Below the pieces are notes generated by a model. That model worked only from the letters and a program-made list of their open reading frames with translations, searched no databases and was not told where the DNA came from. A program made the translations under genes and the position numbers. A DNA stretch of 64,000 nt from Planktothrix sp. FACHB-1365 (lineage in GTDB: Bacteria; Cyanobacteriota; Cyanobacteriia; Cyanobacteriales; Microcoleaceae), in contig NZ_JACJSC010000003.1 of the NCBI RefSeq assembly GCF_014697575.1, forward strand, positions 186,001 through 250,000. Reading direction: 5' to 3'. This document shows, one piece after another, positions 53,852 to 63,846 of the stretch (position 1 is the first letter of the stretch; the number at the start of each line of letters is the position of its first letter).

Positions 53852-54196
53852 ATGAAACCTTATTATTTACCCTTAATTTCGATAACTCTATTAACAATCA
53901 TTGGTTTATTCACTCCCCTTAAAGCCGAAGAAAAACCTCTAAATATATCCCAAGATTTTGAGCAAATATCAGCACCAACACGGGAAGAAATTATTAATGC
54001 TTGTATTCAAAATCAAGCTGATCGTTTACCGAATCCTTATATTGATGTTGAACCAACTCACTGGGCTTATAAAGCCGTTTTAAGTTTATATTATTGTGGA
54101 GCATTTCGTCAAGCTACACCGGAACTTTTACTGCGACGAGAAATCGGAAATCAAGACACTAACCTAACACCCAATTCTCTCCCCACTTCCAGGTAG
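53852..54196 (+). CDS. short exported protein with partial SLH-like domain
   Basis: 114 residues from the ATG at 53852, with GAGG and GGAG a few bases upstream. A signal peptide (YLPLISITLLTIIGLFTPLKA) is followed by ~85 residues with PYIDVEPTHWAYKAVLSLYYCGAF, which matches the start of an S-layer-homology domain (DVxxxHWAxxAV). The gene stops TAG directly at an AGAAACC palindrome (54195-54209), so it may have been shortened by the repeat. Role unknown, perhaps envelope. Confidence 0.7.
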   Translation: MKPYYLPLISITLLTIIGLFTPLKAEEKPLNISQDFEQISAPTREEIINACIQNQADRLPNPYIDVEPTHWAYKAVLSLYYCGAFRQATPELLLRREIGNQDTNLTPNSLPTSR

Positions 54197-54209
54197 AAAC
54201 CCGGTTTCT
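54195..54209. repeat. AGAAACCCGGTTTCT palindrome
   Basis: A perfect 14-base inverted repeat with a single-base offset, related to the elements at 8304 and 16589. The preceding gene's stop codon forms its left edge. It could terminate that transcript before the efflux operon. Confidence 0.75.
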
Positions 54210-54300
54210 TAGGGTGCATAAATTCTGATTTCATCCTGATTTCATATTTATATTGGAAACTACGAAGACAAAACCCGTAGCAATATCCCCTTTGTTAACG

Positions 54301-56190
54301 ATGATGAACGTCTTGAGTTTCCGTTTTTGGGTTTCCCGACTTGCTTATGGGTCAGGAACTCTTTTCGCTGTTTTATTACTCACCACTCCCACTATTGTCT
54401 TTGCTCATGCGGGACATGGTGGTCATGAATTTGAAGGGAATATGGAGGCGACCCCTGGGACGGGAATTAAAGTTGATTCTCAAACGGTTCAACGCATGGG
54501 AATTCGGGTAGAACCTGTTAAAAAAGAATTCATGGATGTGGGAATTAAAACCACTGGACAAATTGAAAGTTTACCCGATAAAAAAGTAGAAATTACCTCT
54601 CCAACGGCGGGTAAGATTGTTCAGTTATTTGTAGAACCAGGGGATACCGTTCAAAAAGGAGAAGCCATTGCGGTTTTATCGAGTCCTGAATTAGTTTCCT
54701 TACGAGTAGAATCGCTACAAAATTCAGCCACCACAGAAGCAGAAGTTAAACAAGCAGAAGCTAATTTTATATTAGCACAAGAAAACTATCAACGTCAAGT
54801 TAATATTGCTAATGCGGAGATTGAACAAGCGCAGAATCAATTAATCGCAGCCGAGGCGCGTTATCAACGGGATAACTCTATTGTCAATCGAGGTGCAGTT
54901 GTTAGCGTTGCTCAAGAAAATTATCAACGTCAAATTAAAATAGCTGAAGCAGAAATAGCCCAAGCTGAAACAGAATTAGCCGTTGCTCAAGAACAATATG
55001 ATCAAGATAAAAAATTAGTAGAAACTGGAGCAATTCCTCGGCGAACTTTCTTAGAATCTCAAGCTCATTTATCCCAAGCAAAAGCAGATTTAGCAAAAGC
55101 CAAAAGTCAGCGCGATGTATTAGCAGCAGAAACTAATGTTAGACAATCAGAAATTGATTTACCTGTTCGAGATTTACGAGAATCGGAAACTTTATTAGCA
55201 ACAGCTAAAGCGGAATTAGTCAGAGCCAAACAACGGCGAGAAGTCTTAGAAGCAGAAGCTGAATTAAAACGGGCAAAAGCCGAATTAGATGCAGCTAAAT
55301 CTCGATTTAATTTAAGTCAAACTGCATATCAAACTCGGTTGAGACAGTTAGGAACGGGAGCAGACCAAGATGGAACTGTTACGATTACTTCTCCGATTTC
55401 AGGAATTGTTAGTCATCGAGATATTACATTAGGTCAATCGGTAGATGATGCGGGTTTACCGATTATGACGATTCAAGATAATACAAAAGTGTTAGCAACA
55501 GCAAATATTTATGAAAAAGACTTAAAAGATGTTCAAGTTGGTCAACAAGTACAAGTGAAAGTATCCGGGTTAGAAAATCAAGTTTTTTCAGGAAAAATTA
55601 CTAAAATATCTCCAACGGTTGAGGGGGAAAGTCGAGTGATTCCGGTTTGGGCAGAATTAGAGAATTTAGAGGGTAAATTAAAACCGGGAATGTTTGCAGA
55701 ATTAGAATTAATTACGTCTAAAACTGTAAGTCCAGTATTATCAATTCCCGCAAATGCGGTGGTGAATATGAATGGTAAAAATTTAGTTTATGTTCAAAAT
55801 GGAGAAGATTTTGCACCCGTTGAAGTGACATTAGGGGAAAAGTTTAATCAAAAAATAGAAGTTGAAAAAGGATTGTTTGAAGGAGATCAAGTTGTCGTTC
55901 AAGGAGCGTTACAACTTTATGCTCAATCTCTACGGGGAGGAGGTAAAAAAGCAGAACCCCAAGCCCAAAAACCTGCTAATAATTCAACAGAATTTTCTCA
56001 ACTTTTACCTTATATGCTTTTACCTGCGGGCGGTATTATTGCGGTTGGTGCATTTTGGTTAGGTCGTCGAACGCAATCTCAAAAAACAATTTATTCTCCT
56101 TCCTTATCCTTCTCTCAATTTAACGATTTACCACAAGAATATATTGGAAAATATTGCGAATTACCCAGTAATAATCATCGTCGCTTGTAA
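54301..56190 (+). CDS. RND efflux periplasmic adaptor (CusB/CzcB-like membrane fusion protein)
   Basis: About 629 residues from the ATG at 54301; a TTG at 54253 would add 16. The signal sequence ends at a histidine-rich stretch (HAGHGGHEFEG) that may bind metal. The barrel-sandwich halves are KVEITSPTAGKIVQLFVEPGDTVQKGEAIAVL (consecutive parts) and TITSPISGIVSHRDITLGQSV. They flank an unusually long alpha-helical coiled hairpin (~150-350, with repeated ENYQRQ and RAKQRREVLEAEAELKRAKAELD-type sequence). The protein bridges the RND pump to an outer-membrane channel. It is the first gene of the operon with the pump 74 bp downstream. A hydrophobic helix near the C-terminus (LLPAGGIIAVGAFWLG) is uncommon. 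Confidence 0.9.
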   Translation: MMNVLSFRFWVSRLAYGSGTLFAVLLLTTPTIVFAHAGHGGHEFEGNMEATPGTGIKVDSQTVQRMGIRVEPVKKEFMDVGIKTTGQIESLPDKKVEITSPTAGKIVQLFVEPGDTVQKGEAIAVLSSPELVSLRVESLQNSATTEAEVKQAEANFILAQENYQRQVNIANAEIEQAQNQLIAAEARYQRDNSIVNRGAVVSVAQENYQRQIKIAEAEIAQAETELAVAQEQYDQDKKLVETGAIPRRTFLESQAHLSQAKADLAKAKSQRDVLAAETNVRQSEIDLPVRDLRESETLLATAKAELVRAKQRREVLEAEAELKRAKAELDAAKSRFNLSQTAYQTRLRQLGTGADQDGTVTITSPISGIVSHRDITLGQSVDDAGLPIMTIQDNTKVLATANIYEKDLKDVQVGQQVQVKVSGLENQVFSGKITKISPTVEGESRVIPVWAELENLEGKLKPGMFAELELITSKTVSPVLSIPANAVVNMNGKNLVYVQNGEDFAPVEVTLGEKFNQKIEVEKGLFEGDQVVVQGALQLYAQSLRGGGKKAEPQAQKPANNSTEFSQLLPYMLLPAGGIIAVGAFWLGRRTQSQKTIYSPSLSFSQFNDLPQEYIGKYCELPSNNHRRL

Positions 56191-56264
56191 TATAAAATCT
56201 CTAAATTTTTAATTTCGATGTGATGGTTAATAACTTTTGCTGTTTCCTGTGATTATAAACCCCA

Positions 56265-59200
56265 ATGTTAAGTACATTAATTCGTTGGTCAATTCGACAC
56301 AGATATTTAGTGATTTTAGCGGCGGCGGTCATTATTATTTGGATTGTTCGGGTCGTTTCTCAAATGCCTGTTGATGTGTTTCCCGCCTTTGCACCGCCTC
56401 AAGTGGAAATCCAAACCGAAGCACCCGGACTCGCACCGGAAGAAGTGGAATCTTTAGTCACCTTACCCATTGAAAGTGCGATTAATGGCACACCAGGGGT
56501 AACAACGGTGCGTTCTGCGTCGGCGGTGGGATTATCGGTCGTTAAAGTAATTTTTAACTGGAATACTGATATTTTTCAAGCGAGACAATTGGTAACAGAA
56601 CGTTTACAACAAGCACAAGAAAAACTACCTGATGGTGTTGAATCTCCTCAACTTTCTCCCATTAGTTCCCCCATTAGTACCGTTGTTCAATATGCCTTAA
56701 CCTTAACGGATGATCAAAAATATACGGATTCGATTAATTCTCCTCAATCTGATAATAAATCCTCCTCAAAAATAAATTTAATGGAAGTTAGAAGATTAGT
56801 AGATTGGCAGATTACGAACCGTTTATTAGCGGTTTCTGGAGTGTCTCAAGTGGTCGTTTATGGGGGAGATATTCGTCAATATCAAGTCTTAGTTGACCCC
56901 GCCAAACTGAAGGCTTATGATGTTTCGTTACAGGCGATAACTGAAGCGACAGAACAAGCAAATACTAACGCACCCGGAGGATTTTTAACCAATCCTGACC
57001 AAGAATTTTTAATTCGAGGGGTGGGAAGAATTACCTCCATTGAAGATTTAAAAGAATCGGTGATTACCTCTCGCAATGGCATTCCCATCCGCTTAAAAGA
57101 TGTGGCGGAAGTTCGACTCGGTGCAGCCTTAAAACGAGGGGATGGATGGTTAAATGGAAAACCTGCGGTTGTGATTTTAATTAATAAACAACCTCAAGCC
57201 GATACCCCAACGGTAACGCGAAATATTGAAGTGGCAATGGCAGAAGTTCAAGCGGGTTTACCAGAAGGAATTGAAATTCATAATACCTTTCGACAGGAAG
57301 ATTTTATTGAAGCTTCGATTGAAAATGTTCGAGAAGCATTAATCGAAGGCAGCATAATTGTAGCCCTTATTTTAATTCCGTTTTTAATGAATTGGCGAGC
57401 GCTCGTTGTCAGTTTAACGGCTTTACCGTTATCGTTATTATTAGGATTATTGGGTTTGAATTTCTTAGGTCAAGGACTTAATACCATGACATTAGGGGGG
57501 TTAGCCGTTGCCATTGGAAATGCTGTTGATGATGCGATTGTTGATGCTGAAAATGTCTATTGTTGTTTACGCGAAAATCGATTATCTCCTCACCCTAGAC
57601 CTGCCTTAGAAGTTGTGTTTGAAGGCTGCCAAGAAGTTCGGGACTCTTTATTTGGGGCAACATTAATTACAGGATTAGTGTTTTCCCCTGTATTTGCTTT
57701 AGAAGGCGTTGAAGGTCGAATTTTTACCCCGATGGGAATTGCCTATTTAGTGGTGGTTTTAACATCAGGATTAACCGCTTTAACGGTCACTCCTGCCCTG
57801 TGTGCTATTTTATTACCGAAAGGGCGATTACCTACAGAAGAAACAGCAATTGCTCGATTTTTTAAACGGATTTATGGGTCTATTTTAAAATTTGTCATGT
57901 CCTCTGCTAAAATAATTTTAGCGATCGCTTTTGCCAGTTTAATTGCTACAATTATTATTGTTCCTAACTTAGGACGGATCTTTTTACCCGAATTTCAAGA
58001 ACGCTCTTTAGTCAATACCTTAACCCTCTATCCAGGGGTATCTTTAGAAGCAACAAATCGGGCAGGTTTTGCCATGCAAGATGCCTTAAAAGATGACCCT
58101 CGATTTGATTATATTCAATTACGTTCAGGACGTGCCCCTGGAGATGCAGATGCGGCAGGAGTGAATACCGCCCATTTAGACGTAGAACTCAGTGAAAAAG
58201 GTATTCAAGACCGACCTGGAAGTATTGAAAAAATCCGAGAAGAATTTGCCAAATTACCCGGAGTCGCCCCGAATATTGGGGGGTTTATTTCTCATAGAAT
58301 GGATGAGGTTTTATCGGGGGTTAGAAGTGCCATTGCGGTTAAAATATTTGGCCCTGATTTAGAAGAATTACGACTGTTAGGAAAACAGATTGAAGAGTTA
58401 ATGAAAAGTGTGAATGGTATTGTTGATTTACAACTGGAACCTCAAGTCCCCATTCCCCAAATTCAGATTCAATTTGACCGTCAACAAGCGGGACGCTATG
58501 GGTTAACCGTTGGGGAAATTTCTAACTTAATAGAAACCGCTTTAAATGGTCGAGTGGTGTCACAGGTTTTAGAACAACAACAAACCTTTGATTTATTAGT
58601 TTGGCTGCCCGAAAATGCCCGAAATAACTTAGAAACCTTGGGGAATTTATTAATTGATACTCCCGCAGGTCAAAAAATACCCTTAGCCCAAGTTGCTAAC
58701 ATTAATTATGGTACTGGCCCCAATACGATTAACCGTGAAAATGTCTCCCGTTTAATTGTGGTTTCAGCTAATGCCTCTGGTCGGGATTTACGGTCTATTG
58801 TGAATGAAATTCAACAAAAAGTTCAACAACAGGTGCAACTTCCGGCTGGGTATTTTATCCAATATGGCGGACAATTTGAATCGGAACAACGGGCAACTCA
58901 AAATTTAATTATTTTTAGCTTAATTGCCTTTGCTATTATCAGCGTTTTAATGTATTTATCGGTTAAATCTGTTCCTTCCACCGCTATGATTATGATTAAT
59001 TTACCGTTAGGATTAGTGGGAGGAGTGATTTCCGTCGCCTTTACCAGTGGGATTATTTCCGTTGCCTCGTTGGTGGGATTTATTACTTTATTTGGCGTTG
59101 CGGCGAGAAATGGGTTATTATTAGTCGATAATTACAATACTAAATTTGCTGAAGGGTTGCCCATCAAAGAAGTTATTACTCAAGGGTCAATGGAACGCTT

Positions 59201-59468
59201 AAATGCGATTTTAATGACTGCTTTTACTTCCGCATTAGGGTTGGGGCCGTTAGTAATAGGAACTGGAGCCGGAAAGGAAATTTTGCAACCGTTAGCCATT
59301 GTGGTTTTAGGAGGATTATTTACATCAACTCTATTAACCTTAGTTGTCATTCCCGCACTCTATACTCAGTTTGGTAAACTGTTATTTCCGAAACTTAAAC
59401 AGGATAAAAATAAGGCTGAACTGTCTCAAGAAACAGGAACCTTTTATCCAGGGTCTTTGTCAGATTAA
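56265..59468 (+). CDS. heavy-metal-efflux RND transporter (CusA/CzcA family)
   Basis: 1067 residues, the usual length of HME-RND pumps, opening SLIRWSIRHRYLVIL-like (here TLIRWSIRHRYLVIL). Features include FPAFAPPQVEIQTEAPGLAPEEVE, periplasmic GVSQVVVYGGDIRQYQV, a helix-4 charged motif AIGNAVDDAIVDAENV (proton relay Asp-Asp-Glu) and GLVGGVISVAFTSGIISVAS. With the upstream adaptor it should export metal cations (Cu, Co, Zn or similar; the metal is not identifiable). No outer-membrane factor gene is adjacent, so a TolC-like protein from elsewhere may serve. Confidence 0.93.
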   Translation: MLSTLIRWSIRHRYLVILAAAVIIIWIVRVVSQMPVDVFPAFAPPQVEIQTEAPGLAPEEVESLVTLPIESAINGTPGVTTVRSASAVGLSVVKVIFNWNTDIFQARQLVTERLQQAQEKLPDGVESPQLSPISSPISTVVQYALTLTDDQKYTDSINSPQSDNKSSSKINLMEVRRLVDWQITNRLLAVSGVSQVVVYGGDIRQYQVLVDPAKLKAYDVSLQAITEATEQANTNAPGGFLTNPDQEFLIRGVGRITSIEDLKESVITSRNGIPIRLKDVAEVRLGAALKRGDGWLNGKPAVVILINKQPQADTPTVTRNIEVAMAEVQAGLPEGIEIHNTFRQEDFIEASIENVREALIEGSIIVALILIPFLMNWRALVVSLTALPLSLLLGLLGLNFLGQGLNTMTLGGLAVAIGNAVDDAIVDAENVYCCLRENRLSPHPRPALEVVFEGCQEVRDSLFGATLITGLVFSPVFALEGVEGRIFTPMGIAYLVVVLTSGLTALTVTPALCAILLPKGRLPTEETAIARFFKRIYGSILKFVMSSAKIILAIAFASLIATIIIVPNLGRIFLPEFQERSLVNTLTLYPGVSLEATNRAGFAMQDALKDDPRFDYIQLRSGRAPGDADAAGVNTAHLDVELSEKGIQDRPGSIEKIREEFAKLPGVAPNIGGFISHRMDEVLSGVRSAIAVKIFGPDLEELRLLGKQIEELMKSVNGIVDLQLEPQVPIPQIQIQFDRQQAGRYGLTVGEISNLIETALNGRVVSQVLEQQQTFDLLVWLPENARNNLETLGNLLIDTPAGQKIPLAQVANINYGTGPNTINRENVSRLIVVSANASGRDLRSIVNEIQQKVQQQVQLPAGYFIQYGGQFESEQRATQNLIIFSLIAFAIISVLMYLSVKSVPSTAMIMINLPLGLVGGVISVAFTSGIISVASLVGFITLFGVAARNGLLLVDNYNTKFAEGLPIKEVITQGSMERLNAILMTAFTSALGLGPLVIGTGAGKEILQPLAIVVLGGLFTSTLLTLVVIPALYTQFGKLLFPKLKQDKNKAELSQETGTFYPGSLSD

Positions 59469-59492
59469 TTCTAACAGTAAGGAGAATTCCCA

Positions 59493-60002
59493 ATGGTTAA
59501 ATTTTTTCAACCCAAATTTCATCTATTCATCGGTTTTGGATTATTATTAATTGTCGCTTGTAGCCAAACCCAAACCACAAATTCACCTGAACCAACGACA
59601 CAAACAACCAGTTCTCCAACTGCTGCAACTCCCACAACAACTGCTCAAACCCCAGTCGCAGAAACCCCTGCAAAAGACCATTCTGCACCCAATAAAGGAG
59701 GGCAAGTGGTGGAAGTTGGGAAATATCATTTAGAATTAGTTGCATTACCGGAAACTGGCGGAACTCATCTGGATTTTTATCTGCTGACGGGGGATAATCA
59801 TCAATCTATTCCAGATGCAAAAGTGACAGCCCAAGTTGAACTGCCTAATGGTGAGCAACAAACCTTAGATTTAAGTTATGATCCTCAAGGAGAACATTAT
59901 GCGGTTCTTCTCCCTGGAGAAACACCAGGAGAATATAAAGTTGCGGTGTTGACGGATATTCAAGGAGAAAAAGTCAACGGTCGGTTTAATTTTAAACGAT
60001 AG
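59493..60002 (+). CDS. lipoprotein with YtkA/CopC-like beta domain
   Basis: 169 residues. The lipobox IVAC is followed by a long Thr/Pro/Gln linker (TTNSPEPTTQTTSSPTAATP), then a compact beta domain of about 100 residues: KGGQVVEVGKYHLELVALP, GGTHLDFYLLT, and EYKVAVLTDIQGEKVNGRF. This resembles small copper/metal-handling or YtkA-like proteins, and the location 24 bp after the RND pump supports a role in metal efflux. Family assignment is tentative. Confidence 0.78.
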   Translation: MVKFFQPKFHLFIGFGLLLIVACSQTQTTNSPEPTTQTTSSPTAATPTTTAQTPVAETPAKDHSAPNKGGQVVEVGKYHLELVALPETGGTHLDFYLLTGDNHQSIPDAKVTAQVELPNGEQQTLDLSYDPQGEHYAVLLPGETPGEYKVAVLTDIQGEKVNGRFNFKR

Positions 60003-60074
60003 TTTTAGTGGAACCTAAAAATAGGTATAAACGCAAAATTTAACGTTTTTACACTTTAAAATCTAACCCTATTA

Positions 60075-61298
60075 GTGAAAGGAAATGTGAAGTTTATTAC
60101 TGGGATTCAATATTTAGTTTTAGCTTTAACTTATCTAGGATTAGCATTAGGAAAAATACCGGGTCTTCGGATGAACCGCGCGACAATTTCTTTAGTGGGT
60201 TCAGCTTTTTTAATTACTTTAGGTATTTTAACTTTAGAAGAAGCTTGGCAAGCCATTGATGCCAATACGGTTATCTTTTTATTAAGTATGATGGTCGTTA
60301 ATGCTAATTTAGCTTATTCCGGTTTTTTCCAATTATTTCTCAATCGTTTAATTCGGATTACTCATACTCCATTTGGATTATTAGTTGTTTTAACTCTTAG
60401 CTGTGGGTGGTTGTCTGCTTTATTTTTAAATGATACAATAGCCTTAGTATTTACCCCTTTAATTTTGAGTTTAACTCAAACTCTAAGCCTGAATCCTATT
60501 CCTTATTTACTTGCTTTAGGAGCGGCGACTAATATTGGTTCTGTAGCAACAATTAACGGGAATCCTCAGAATATTTTAATCGGTTCTTTTTCCCAAATTC
60601 CCTTTTTAGAATTTGCCCAAATCTTAACTCCCGTTGCGATTTTGGGGTTAATGGTACAAATTGCCTTATTGTGGTTATTTTATCCTGATGTTCGTTCCTT
60701 AAAACCGCTTGTGATTCCTCCCCGAATTCGGGTGAAAATGGTTAGACCTTTATTAATCAAAACCGTTGTGATTACCAGTGGATTATTTGTTGCTTTTATA
60801 GCGGGATATCCATTAGGAATTTCGGCATTAACGGCCGTCGCTTTATTATTGATGACTCGTCGCATTAAACCCGAAAAAATCTTAAAACAAGTGGATTGGG
60901 ATTTATTAGTGATGTTTTCGGGTTTATTTATTCTCACCGCCGCCACCGAACGCTTAAATCTGCTACAAATTTTTACACCCTTTGCGGAAACTACCGCCGG
61001 ACTGTTAGGAGTAACAGTAATTCTTTCTAATTTAATTTCTAATGTTCCGGCGGTGTTAATGATGCAGCCTTTAATTAACCCCCAGGATACGAAATCTTGG
61101 TTAATATTAGCAGCAGCATCTACCTTAGCCGGAAATCTAACGTTATTTGGCTCCGTTGCGAATTTAATTATAGTAGAATCTGCGGCTAAATTGCGTTATA
61201 AAATTACATTTATAGACCATTTAAAGTTTGGTGTTCCTGTTACTTTAATAACGCTTTTAATCGCCTATTTTTGGATTGAATTAACAGTAGCTTTGTAG
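60075..61298 (+). CDS. ArsB/CitM/SLC13-type anion or ion transporter
   Basis: 407 residues with about eleven membrane segments, starting at a GTG (60075); a second GTG four codons in has a closer AAAGGA. The halves contain FLNDTIALVFTPLILSL and AATNIGSVATINGNPQNILIGS, the conserved NxxPQ/TNIGS pattern of the ion-transporter superfamily, and the second-half AASTLAGNLTLFGSVANLI. Substrate could be arsenite, sulfate/phosphate or dicarboxylate. It closes the efflux operon, 72 bp after the lipoprotein gene, so a toxic-ion export role is plausible but unproven. Confidence 0.85.
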   Translation: MKGNVKFITGIQYLVLALTYLGLALGKIPGLRMNRATISLVGSAFLITLGILTLEEAWQAIDANTVIFLLSMMVVNANLAYSGFFQLFLNRLIRITHTPFGLLVVLTLSCGWLSALFLNDTIALVFTPLILSLTQTLSLNPIPYLLALGAATNIGSVATINGNPQNILIGSFSQIPFLEFAQILTPVAILGLMVQIALLWLFYPDVRSLKPLVIPPRIRVKMVRPLLIKTVVITSGLFVAFIAGYPLGISALTAVALLLMTRRIKPEKILKQVDWDLLVMFSGLFILTAATERLNLLQIFTPFAETTAGLLGVTVILSNLISNVPAVLMMQPLINPQDTKSWLILAAASTLAGNLTLFGSVANLIIVESAAKLRYKITFIDHLKFGVPVTLITLLIAYFWIELTVAL

Positions 61299-61329
61299 GC
61301 TTATTCCGCATCAAAATAGGGCTAAAGAG

Positions 61330-62331
61330 TTAATACATTCGACCATTTGGCAGGGTTGCACCGCATAAAATGGTATCTTGTAAATCAGCCCCATTGAGTT
61401 TAGCATTTCGCAAACTTGCCCCTGTTAAATTTGCCCCTTTTAAACAAGTCCCCTCTAAATTAGCCCCCCACAAATAAGCGCCTTGAAGATTAGCATTGGT
61501 TAAGTCTGCACCGGATAAATCAGCTAAATTGAGATTTGCATGACTCAAATCAGCATTTCTCAAATCAGCATCCCGTAAGTCGCCTTTCATTAAATTAACG
61601 GAAACGAATTGTCCGCCTTTTAAAATGCTTTCATGTAAATCAACTTCTTGTAAATTCGCGCCTTCTAAATTAGAAAATCGCATTTGAGCAGCGTGTAATG
61701 CGGTTCCCTTTAAGTTAGCACCCGCCAATTTTGCGCCACTCATTTTAGCCTCATTCAGGTCTAACCCACTAAAATCAACGCCTTCTAATTGCAAGCCATT
61801 TAGAAACGCGCCATTGAGTTTAACATTATTTAACTGCGCTCCTTTTAAATTAGCCCCACTTAATCTCGCACCACTTAAATTTGTCCAGTTTAAATTGGCT
61901 CTTTCTAAATTAGCAGACCGCAGGTTAATTCCGTTAAGATTTGCCCCACATAAATTGACCCCTGTTAAATTCGCCCGAAATAAATTAACCGATAATAGGA
62001 TAGCTCCACTCAGTTTCGCATTGGTTAAATCGACTCCATTTAATTGCGCTCCTTGTAAGTTAGCTTTGGTTAAATCAGCTTCAATTAAATAGCTGCCTTT
62101 TAATTTTGAAAAACTTAAATTTGTTCCATATAAAAACGCTCCATTTAAGTTAACATCCATTAAAAAACAACGTTCTAAATAAGCTCTCGCTAGGGAAGCA
62201 TCTTTTAAACGTGAAGTAGATAAATTAGCTTGATTGAGGGTCACTCCAATTAAATTTTCCGCCGTTAAATCTAACCCTCTAAAATCTCGTTCTCCCCGAA
62301 GATAGCGTTCAACAATTTCATTGCTTTTCAT
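61330..62331 (-). CDS. pentapeptide-repeat protein
   Basis: 333 residues from the ATG at 62331 (MKSNEIVERYLRGERDF), with GAGG nine bases upstream; an ATG at 62352 adds seven residues. After ~15 N-terminal residues it is almost entirely A(D/N)LxG pentapeptides (over 50 units), predicted to fold as a long right-handed quadrilateral beta helix. There is no signal peptide, so it is cytoplasmic. The ERYLRGERDFRGLDL opening is usual for a cyanobacterial group whose function is unknown. Confidence 0.88.
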   Translation of the reverse strand: MKSNEIVERYLRGERDFRGLDLTAENLIGVTLNQANLSTSRLKDASLARAYLERCFLMDVNLNGAFLYGTNLSFSKLKGSYLIEADLTKANLQGAQLNGVDLTNAKLSGAILLSVNLFRANLTGVNLCGANLNGINLRSANLERANLNWTNLSGARLSGANLKGAQLNNVKLNGAFLNGLQLEGVDFSGLDLNEAKMSGAKLAGANLKGTALHAAQMRFSNLEGANLQEVDLHESILKGGQFVSVNLMKGDLRDADLRNADLSHANLNLADLSGADLTNANLQGAYLWGANLEGTCLKGANLTGASLRNAKLNGADLQDTILCGATLPNGRMY

Positions 62332-62661
62332 GGTGATAGCCTCTAACTCCATAATACCTAATATTTTCTTTTTAAAAGTTAGTTACTTTTGAAAAGAATC
62401 AAGACTATTGAGACGATTTCAACTTGAGTTGTGAGCAATTCGATGAAGATCACCCTTAAAAATTATTCTGTAAACGGACTCGTTTTTTTCAACACAACTG
62501 TTATTTTCAATCTAGTATTAGTATACAACAATACTTTTGGAATTCTATTTTTATAAATTTTTGTAAATTTTTTGACGAGATGCAGCGATTTGAGAGTAAT
62601 TCTGTTTTGGGGATAGGGACAAGAATACCTCGCCCCAAATCCCATTTCTACCTATCAAACT
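62332..62661. other. intergenic region between ndhH and the pentapeptide gene
   Basis: 330 bp, AT-rich. It would hold the promoter of the pentapeptide gene and the terminator of ndhH. I see no strong hairpin, RNA gene or repeat. A 60-codon frame on the minus strand (62463-62645) has no coding features. Confidence 0.4.
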
Positions 62662-63846
62662 CTAGCGGTCAACAGAGCCCATGATAATATCGATACTACC
62701 GAGAATTGCCACTAAGTCAGCAACTTTTTCTCCGCGCACTAATTCCGAGAGAATCGGTAAATTACAGAAATCCGCCGCTCGAATTTTGAACCGCCAGGGA
62801 AACACAGTATCATCCCCAATGATATAAATGCCGAGTTCGCCTTTGCCACTTTCAATCCGTACATAATGTTCCCCTTGGGGAATTTTGAATGTCGGGGCAA
62901 TTTTCTTACCAATAAATTGATAATCAAAGCCATTCCATTCAGATTTCGGCCCCTCCATCATCCGTTTCGCTTCTAAATTCTCGTAGGGGCCACCGGGTAA
63001 ACCGTCTAAGGCTTGATACAGGATTTTAACGGATTCGCGCATTTCCCGAATCCGCACTAAATAACGAGCGAAACAATCTCCGGCCGTTTCGTAGTGGACA
63101 TCCCAGTCTAACTCGTCATAACATTCATAGTGGTCAACTTTGCGTAAATCCCACTTCACCCCAGACGCCCGTAACATCGGGCCAGATAATCCCCAGTTAA
63201 TCGCCTGTTCACGGGTAATTACCCCTAACCCTTCAATTCGACGTCGGAAAATCGGGTTATTGGTAATTAAGCGTTCATATTCATCAATTTTGGGGGCGAA
63301 ATAATCGCAGAAATCTCGACATTTATCCACCCAACCATAGGGTAAATCAGCCGCTACCCCCCCAATGCGGAAATAGTTATTATTCACCATCCGGTATCCT
63401 GTGGCGGCTTCCCAGAGGTCATAGATTAATTCCCGTTCTCGGAAAATATAGAAGAATGGGGTTTGGGCTCCGACGTCAGCCAGGAACGGGCCAAGCCATA
63501 ACAGGTGATTGGCGATGCGGTTGAGTTCCAGCATAATCACCCGAATATATTGAGCCCGTTTGGGGACGGTGACTCCGGCTAATCGTTCTGGAGCATTGAC
63601 CGTGACCGCTTCGTTGAACATTCCCGCCGCATAGTCCCAACGGCTAACATAGGGAACGTACATGACAACGGTACGATTTTCGGCGATTTTTTCCATACCG
63701 CGATGCAGATAGCCAATGACGGGTTCACAGTCCACCACATCTTCCCCATCCAGGGTCACAATTAACCGCAAGACCCCGTGCATGGAGGGATGGTGTGGCC
63801 CCATGTTCAAGACCATCGGTTCTGTGCGGGTTTCTATTCTGCTCAT
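62662..63846 (-). CDS. ndhH: NAD(P)H-quinone oxidoreductase subunit H
   Basis: 394 residues from the ATG at 63846 ([20 protein letters not shown]), the universal family start and length; an upstream ATG at 63903 is rejected. It has [44 protein letters not shown] and the C-terminal DIIMGSVDR (here [10 protein letters not shown]). NdhH is the 49-kDa-like core subunit of the thylakoid NDH-1 complex, at the quinone-binding site. Only 154 bp of upstream sequence is in the window, with no clear promoter. Confidence 0.97.
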   Translation of the reverse strand: MSRIETRTEPMVLNMGPHHPSMHGVLRLIVTLDGEDVVDCEPVIGYLHRGMEKIAENRTVVMYVPYVSRWDYAAGMFNEAVTVNAPERLAGVTVPKRAQYIRVIMLELNRIANHLLWLGPFLADVGAQTPFFYIFRERELIYDLWEAATGYRMVNNNYFRIGGVAADLPYGWVDKCRDFCDYFAPKIDEYERLITNNPIFRRRIEGLGVITREQAINWGLSGPMLRASGVKWDLRKVDHYECYDELDWDVHYETAGDCFARYLVRIREMRESVKILYQALDGLPGGPYENLEAKRMMEGPKSEWNGFDYQFIGKKIAPTFKIPQGEHYVRIESGKGELGIYIIGDDTVFPWRFKIRAADFCNLPILSELVRGEKVADLVAILGSIDIIMGSVDR

